19,021 nt of DNA, taken from CBDAMZ01 sp965197375. GTDB lineage: Bacteria; Acidobacteriota; Vicinamibacteria; Vicinamibacterales; UBA8438. A program made the position numbers and the translations under genes. This document shows positions 14,888-19,021 of this stretch, in pieces (positions within the stretch are counted from its first letter, which is position 1; each line of letters opens with the position of its first letter). The stretch spans positions 1-19,021 of the forward strand of contig CBDAMZ010000003.1 of assembly GCA_965197375.1 (NCBI GenBank), written 5' to 3'. Under the pieces are notes generated by a model. The model made no database searches and was not told the DNA's origin. It saw nothing but the letters and a program-made list of their open reading frames with translations.

Positions 14888-15451
14888 CGGCGAATACCGG
14901 CCCCCGGCCTATGGAGTCGCGAACAATGGAAGACGTGACGCACGGGTTTATGGTCCAGGTCCGAAGGTGAATCGGAAACCGCACCGGGTCAACCGGTTGA
15001 CCACCCGCCCGCCCGTCGTCTCAAGGCGCCCGTCCACCAACACTCTTACTCAGTCGAGTTCCCGACGTCTGCACTACTACGGGACGCACCGCCCTGCCGG
15101 TTCCGAGATTCTGGCCGGTCTCAGGAAGGAGACGTGTCGTGAGCGAATGCTGGCAGTTGCTTGGGTTCTCCCTTGCCATCAAGGCGACAGGTTCCGGCCA
15201 GCCATCGATCGGCACTGCGACGTGGGTGCTGACCATCAAGCAACCGGTTGGTAACATCCAACCCTGACGGTAGCCAGCGACACTGGCACGACGGGGACCA
15301 TCAACGGCGCAGCGCGATCTTGGCGGTTCCTCCGTAGCAGCTCGCCTGTGGCTTGCCGGGAGAGAATCGCAGCCCATGCCTGACCCCCGAATGCACGCCC
15401 GCGGGCGATGCCCGTACGTCGGTTTCGCCGTCTTCCTGTCACGGAGGGACC
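14888..15451. other. largely non-coding interval with two palindromic cores
   Basis: The interval holds a perfect 16-bp palindrome GGTCAACCGGTTGACC at 14987-15002 and a second copy of its central 10 bases, CAACCGGTTG, at 15241-15250. A short ORF with a good ribosome site (annotated separately) lies between them, with its 3' end spanning the second copy. I see no RNA gene and no longer convincing coding sequence. The palindrome is the right length for a dimeric repressor site. Confidence 0.4.
15139..15267 (+). CDS. small hypothetical ORF, 42 aa, with good ribosome binding site
   Basis: GTG 15139 is preceded by GGAAGGAG (15124-15131) at 7 bases, an ideal ribosome site for this window. The peptide starts with SECWQLLGFSLAIKATGSG and ends at TGA 15265-15267; it is not charged and shows no transmembrane stretch long enough for a membrane protein. 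No family is recognised. It may be the surviving N-terminus of a deleted gene, given the truncated genes on both sides, or a genuine small protein flanked by palindromic cores. Support rests on the ribosome site only. Confidence 0.3.
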   Translation: MSECWQLLGFSLAIKATGSGQPSIGTATWVLTIKQPVGNIQP

Positions 15452-16180
15452 GTGCCGCCTCAGTCTGACTACCGCCACTCATACGTCACCAAGGTGGAGG
15501 AAGCGCTCTTCCGGTTCACGGTGGATCAGCTCAAACCGCTGGTACGGTTGCTGCCGAACGCGAACAAGCCGAGCCGCAAAGCCGCGCTGATAGCCGAAAT
15601 CGAGCGCCACCTCGCCGGCGACTTGCTGCGCGAGCTCTGGGCGCGGCTCGACGAAACGCAGCAGCTCGCCGTGCGAGAAGCCCTGCACGGCGCGACGGGC
15701 GAATTCAGCCCGCAGCAGTTCCGCGCCAAGTACGGCCGCCTGCCCGCCGGCGCCGGCGTCCGCCGGTACGAGGGCGCCAAGATGTCGCGGCTGAGCCTGT
15801 TCCTCTACGCTACCGACGAGGTCGGCAGCAGCAGCGCCGTCATCCCCGACGATCTGGCGAGTCGCCTGCACGAGTTCGTGGCGGCTGCCGAGGCCGCCAC
15901 GCTGAACGTCTGCGACGATCTGCCGGCAACGGTTGCGCGGCGCCGCTGGCGGGGTTCTCGGGAGACCATCGCTCAGGTGCCGCTTCCCTGGATGCACCCG
16001 GACGACCTCGGACCCGTGGGCGCGTTTACTCGCGGGCCCGCCGACGAGACGACTTACCTGGACCCTCTGTCAGCGGTGAAGAAGCCCGAATCTTCTTCGG
16101 CCGTACACTACATTCTGATCGGCAACCTTGACAAGCACCAAAATTGGCTGCAGAATCATTACGAGAAAATGAGCCGCTAG
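15452..16180 (+). CDS. truncated helicase-associated protein with foreign C-terminal tail
   Basis: GTG 15452, behind GGAGGG (15443-15448), starts a 242-aa protein. Residues 8-180 carry a conserved pattern: HSYVTKVEEALFRFTVDQLK, NKPSRKAALIAEIERHLAGD, LRELWARLDETQQLAVREAL and FRAKYGRLPAGAG, with VIPDDLASRLHEFV and LPATVARRRWRGSRE. I associate it with the N-terminal region of large helicase-associated proteins of roughly 700 residues; this memory is moderate, and no catalytic motif is present. From about residue 180 (near 15990) the sequence stops resembling that family, and the final 60 residues, ending ILIGNLDKHQNWLQNHYEKM, look like the end of a different gene. The product may be translated but is unlikely to keep the original function. 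It ends 9 bases before the M14 gene and would be co-transcribed with it. Confidence 0.5.
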   Translation: MPPQSDYRHSYVTKVEEALFRFTVDQLKPLVRLLPNANKPSRKAALIAEIERHLAGDLLRELWARLDETQQLAVREALHGATGEFSPQQFRAKYGRLPAGAGVRRYEGAKMSRLSLFLYATDEVGSSSAVIPDDLASRLHEFVAAAEAATLNVCDDLPATVARRRWRGSRETIAQVPLPWMHPDDLGPVGAFTRGPADETTYLDPLSAVKKPESSSAVHYILIGNLDKHQNWLQNHYEKMSR

Positions 16181-16189
16181 AGGATATTT

Positions 16190-17386
16190 ATGAAAGGATT
16201 GAGCGACTACAATCCCATTTGGGAAGACGCGCGCACAAAAAACAGCAGTGCTCATATCTATGAGGATGAAGACATCCTGATCGCCACCGATTTCGAGGGC
16301 GGCAATGGCACGGATATCGAGCGACTCGGCCAGGATCGCTATTTCATGCGCCTAGAGCCGGAACCCGGAAATCACAGATACAGCGGAAAATCGGGCTATA
16401 TTAGCTTCGGAGTGCGCAGCAAGAGACCGGAGACCGTATCGGTGAAGATACGCACCGAGGCTAACTGCTGGGGCACCGAAGTCTGGAATACACAGACCCA
16501 TGCGGTTCTTCGAAGAGCGGGCCACTGGAGCCAACTGGACCCCGGGCTGGTATACCCGGTAGAAGCCACAACTGACATTCTCGAAATCACCCTTCCGCTG
16601 CCCGGCACACAGGAGAGTGACAACACGCTTTTCGTCAGCAACTATCACTGGTGGCCCTCGAGCGAATGCAATGAGTATCTGAGATCTCTCGAAGGAGTCG
16701 AGCTCGAGGAAATCGCGAGAAGCTATCAGAATCGGCCGATCTACGCCGTTGAAATGGGTAATCGAAACGGCCAGGTCCTCGTGCACTCCTCAACGCCCCA
16801 GGCCGGGGAGATGGGCAGCCTGGCATGCCGGGCGTTAATCGACTTTCTCTGCGCGGGGAGCAATGTTGCAGACGACATCCTGGGCCGCTTCCGCGTGTGC
16901 TTTCTGCCCGACACAAATCCCGACGGCAATGTGTTGGGCCACTGCAACAGCGACGGGCAGGGCGGGTTTCCTTACTTTGAAGGCTATCTTGCGGCAGAGG
17001 GTAATGCATCGGCATCGCCGGAGAATAAAGCTGTCTGGCACTATCTCGAGCAGAAGAGGCCCGTGCTTTTCTGGGAGTGGCACTCGAACCACTTGGCACG
17101 CAGACCGGGCCACATGCTGCTGCGCTACCGTCCCGAGCTGATCGAAAACGAACCTCTAAGGGAGAAATGGGAAGAAATCGAACGGCGCCTGCAAGAGCTG
17201 CCAGACACGATGTCCGCCGGATTCACCTCTCACAACGAAGGGCCGTTTCAGGGAAGCATGGGTTTCCAGGCTTCGACCCGGCTCGGCAGCATTGCGTGCA
17301 TGATCAAGCAACACGATAAGTTTCCCCTCGCAAAGAGCCGGGAGCATGCGATCGAATGCCTGAAAGCGGCAGCTGCTGTTCTTTGA
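16190..17386 (+). CDS. M14-like zinc carboxypeptidase, possibly with altered metal site
   Basis: This 398-aa protein has an N-terminal beta-rich region (residues 1-155) followed by a carboxypeptidase-like domain. STPQAGEMGSLACRALIDFL (201-220) lies at the first metal motif and FLPDTNPDGNVLG (238-250) is the family's NPDG block. VLFWEWHSNHLARRPGH (292-308) supplies the later His (H298). The usual HxxE is read here as Q204-A-G-E207, so the first zinc ligand is Gln. At the C-terminus, CMIKQHDKF (370-378) sits about where the general-base Glu would be and contains no Glu. It is therefore either a divergent subfamily or catalytically weakened. No signal peptide is seen. ATG 16190 follows AGAGGA (16179-16184) at 5 bases, supporting the start. 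Its substrate is unknown; peptide or amidated-sugar conjugates are both known for M14 relatives. Confidence 0.7.
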   Translation: MKGLSDYNPIWEDARTKNSSAHIYEDEDILIATDFEGGNGTDIERLGQDRYFMRLEPEPGNHRYSGKSGYISFGVRSKRPETVSVKIRTEANCWGTEVWNTQTHAVLRRAGHWSQLDPGLVYPVEATTDILEITLPLPGTQESDNTLFVSNYHWWPSSECNEYLRSLEGVELEEIARSYQNRPIYAVEMGNRNGQVLVHSSTPQAGEMGSLACRALIDFLCAGSNVADDILGRFRVCFLPDTNPDGNVLGHCNSDGQGGFPYFEGYLAAEGNASASPENKAVWHYLEQKRPVLFWEWHSNHLARRPGHMLLRYRPELIENEPLREKWEEIERRLQELPDTMSAGFTSHNEGPFQGSMGFQASTRLGSIACMIKQHDKFPLAKSREHAIECLKAAAAVL

Positions 17387-17585
17387 TGCCCCGCCAGAGC
17401 ACCGCGAAAGGCTAAAGGTAGGGCCGTGAAGCCGGGGGAACCATCTGTATTTCAACTGAGGCAGATCGTTCTACCACAGAAATCGGGGAAATTCCAGGTT
17501 CTATCGTGCACACCGCCTCATCTCTTCTAAATGGCGTATGCATGTTTTCTCGGCCGAAAACTCCTTCTGAAACTCGACAAAGAGC

Positions 17586-18419
17586 TTAAGCCTTCATACC
17601 TGTAAAGGCAATCCCTTGGATAAAATATCTTTGCATTGCCAAAAAAATAATTAACACCGGGATGACGGCAATTGAGGTGCCCGCCATTAAGTAGTTCCAC
17701 TGGGTATAATAATATCCTTTCAGAAAGGCCAACCCTACCTGCAAAGTGTACATAGATTCGGATTGAATTATAACGACGGGCCAAAGAAAATCATTCCATG
17801 CCCACATAAATTTAAATATGGCTAAGGCGCCCAGTGCTGGTTTAGCCAGCGGGAGCATAATTCGCCAATAAATACCAAACCAAGAACTTCCGTCAATAAT
17901 AGCAGCAGCGTCCAGATCTTTGGGTATAGTCTGGAAAAATTGTCTACACAAGAACACGCCAAAACCGCTGGCTATGTGGGTTACAACCAAGGCTTGATAG
18001 GTACTAACCCATCCTAATCTACTTACTATGAAGAATAAAGGAATCAAAGTCGCTGCTACTGGGATCATCATTGTTGTTAGAAGCAGGGAAAATATCAGAT
18101 TCCGTCCTGGTGCTCTTAGCCTTGCAAGAGCGTAGCCAGCCAAAGAACTAAAAGTCAGAGAAAATATTACAACTAAAAAAGACACTACTAAGCTATTCCA
18201 AAAAAAGCGAAAAAAAGGTAAGACACCCAATACATATTCAAAATTGTCAAGTGTCATCGTTTGGGGAATTGGGTTTATGGTAACAACGCCTGTGGGCTTT
18301 AACGAGGTCGAAATGGCAAAAACGAAGGGATAAATCGTAACTACAGCCATAATAACAAGACCCACATATAATAAGAAAAGCTTGAGGAAGTCAAAACTTT
18401 TATTATGCCTCTTATCCAA
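17586..18419 (-). CDS. carbohydrate ABC transporter permease, CUT1 family (MalG/AraQ-like)
   Basis: This 277-aa inner-membrane protein has about six hydrophobic helices, from LFLLYVGLVIMAVVTIYPFV to AGTSIAVIPVLIIFLAMQRY. The EAA loop that contacts the ATPase is present at residues 168-194 (LDAAAIIDGSSWFG then YWRIMLPLAKP). It ends in the QRYFIQGIAFTGMKA tail usual for MalG-type permeases. The start is TTG at 18419, with GAGGG (complement of 18426-18430) 6-7 bases upstream on the minus strand. It follows the other permease with a 24-base gap, so both are one operon, normally with a solute-binding protein gene upstream beyond the window. Sequence is far more AT-rich than the genes to the left, indicating acquisition from a different genome or a contig-join artefact. 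The sugar cannot be inferred. Confidence 0.92.
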   Translation of the reverse strand: MDKRHNKSFDFLKLFLLYVGLVIMAVVTIYPFVFAISTSLKPTGVVTINPIPQTMTLDNFEYVLGVLPFFRFFWNSLVVSFLVVIFSLTFSSLAGYALARLRAPGRNLIFSLLLTTMMIPVAATLIPLFFIVSRLGWVSTYQALVVTHIASGFGVFLCRQFFQTIPKDLDAAAIIDGSSWFGIYWRIMLPLAKPALGALAIFKFMWAWNDFLWPVVIIQSESMYTLQVGLAFLKGYYYTQWNYLMAGTSIAVIPVLIIFLAMQRYFIQGIAFTGMKA

Positions 18420-18443
18420 CGTTTACCCTCACTTCTCTTTCGT

Positions 18444-19021
18444 TTAAAACTCAAATTTGGGGGAAAGGTATTTTATTTGCACTAAAGACAGAACCAAGAT
18501 GATCACGAACAGTAGAAAAGCGATAGCACTAGCATATCCGAATCTGAAAAATTCAAAGCCTTGACGGTACAAATAGTACATCAAAACTGTTGTTGATCCT
18601 CTAGGTTCACCTTCCGTCATTATGTACACCTGATCAAATACTTGAATTGATCCAATAGCGCTCACCACAAAAACGAACAGAGTAGTATGTTGTAACAATG
18701 GTAGGGTTATGAACCGAAATTCTTGCCATGTGCTGGTACCATCCATTTTACCAGCATCAAATAACTGTTTCGGAATCACTTGTAGCCCAGCTAGAAATAT
18801 TACCATATTATATCCCAAGCCTTTCCAGACACCTAGTGCAATAACAGATGGCAAGGCCCACGTAGTACTTGTTAGCCAACGTATAGAAGGCAGTCCTGCT
18901 ACATTAAGTAGTTGGTTAAGCAGACCATCTATTGCGTATATCCATTTCCATATCATAGCGCATATGATCATTGACATGACGGCGGGTATAAAGTACACAA
19001 CTCTAAAAAACGATCGAAATC
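18444..19021 (-). CDS. carbohydrate ABC transporter permease, CUT1 family (MalF/UgpA-like), 5' end beyond window
   Basis: The frame is open through the window edge at 19021 and its stop is at 18444-18446, so the N-terminal part is missing from view. Visible sequence starts FRSFFRVVYFIPAVMSM, the third-helix region of MalF-type permeases, then KWIYAIDGLLNQLLNVAGLP, the EAA loop LFDAGKMDGTSTWQEFRFIT plus LPLLQH, and FVFVVSAIGSIQVFDQVYIM. TEGEPRGSTTVLMYYLYRQG and a final transmembrane helix follow. These are typical of the first permease of a sugar uptake system paired with the downstream gene at 17586. It has the same AT-rich composition. The GTG at 18998 is internal and not the start. Confidence 0.92.
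   Translation of the reverse strand, partial: FRSFFRVVYFIPAVMSMIICAMIWKWIYAIDGLLNQLLNVAGLPSIRWLTSTTWALPSVIALGVWKGLGYNMVIFLAGLQVIPKQLFDAGKMDGTSTWQEFRFITLPLLQHTTLFVFVVSAIGSIQVFDQVYIMTEGEPRGSTTVLMYYLYRQGFEFFRFGYASAIAFLLFVIILVLSLVQIKYLSPKFEF

Noticed and set aside
15021..15482. 153-aa minus-strand frame across the 15.0-15.5 kb gap.
   Set aside because: No recognisable family and no ribosome site; it overlaps the start of the helicase-associated gene on the other strand.
1..19021. CRISPR array or long direct repeats.
   Set aside because: No regularly spaced repeats were seen by eye; the only repeated block is the pair at 7500 and 7581.

Overview
The window is a gene-poor-to-mosaic stretch of a mostly high-GC bacterial chromosome. 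Intact metabolic genes are separated by truncated genes, transposase remnants and compositional jumps. Nothing in it fixes the phylum. GC-rich genes with GTG/TTG starts and ATGA overlaps, S15/CocE hydrolases, an MmeI-type methylase and SNF2-type defence debris fit a large mosaic genome such as those of uncultured Chloroflexota or Actinomycetota, but that is an impression and not a call.

Region 1 (1-1780) is debris. A trypsin-like protease tail and an MmeI-type DNA methyltransferase core are joined out of frame on the minus strand, next to the C-terminal end of a DDE transposase on the plus strand. Region 2 (2118-6014) is the most interesting part. It is a plus-strand cluster of a 167-aa protein, a ThsB-like TIR protein, a protein with a degenerate TIR-like half plus a canonical TIR, a SLOG-like protein and a second ThsB-like TIR protein. 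It resembles the nucleotide-signal logic of Thoeris but has no recognisable SIR2, membrane or nuclease effector.

Region 3 (6170-7700) holds a frameshifted DUF4189/peptidoglycan-binding pseudogene, a truncated IS3-family element, and a non-coding stretch with two related, foldable RNA-like motifs in front of the next gene. Region 4 (7705-14437) is the intact metabolic block: a PhnZ-like HD-domain oxygenase, two CocE/NonD hydrolases, a tRNA remnant, a LicC/PntC-like cytidylyltransferase carrying an in-frame MFS tail upstream, and a MetE-like protein whose start overlaps the cytidylyltransferase stop. Trimethylamine, phosphonate or choline-phosphate metabolism is a possible common theme, but the pathway is not complete here.

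Region 5 (14438-16180) has a terminator hairpin, a minus-strand fragment of a SNF2/DISARM-type helicase N-terminus, a small ORF between two copies of one palindromic core, and a truncated helicase-associated protein. Region 6 (16190-19021) has an M14-like carboxypeptidase with an altered zinc motif. It then changes abruptly to AT-rich sequence with two CUT1 sugar ABC permeases on the minus strand, the upstream one cut by the window edge.

All calls come from reading translations and sequence by eye. No database search was run, and family names rest on remembered motifs.
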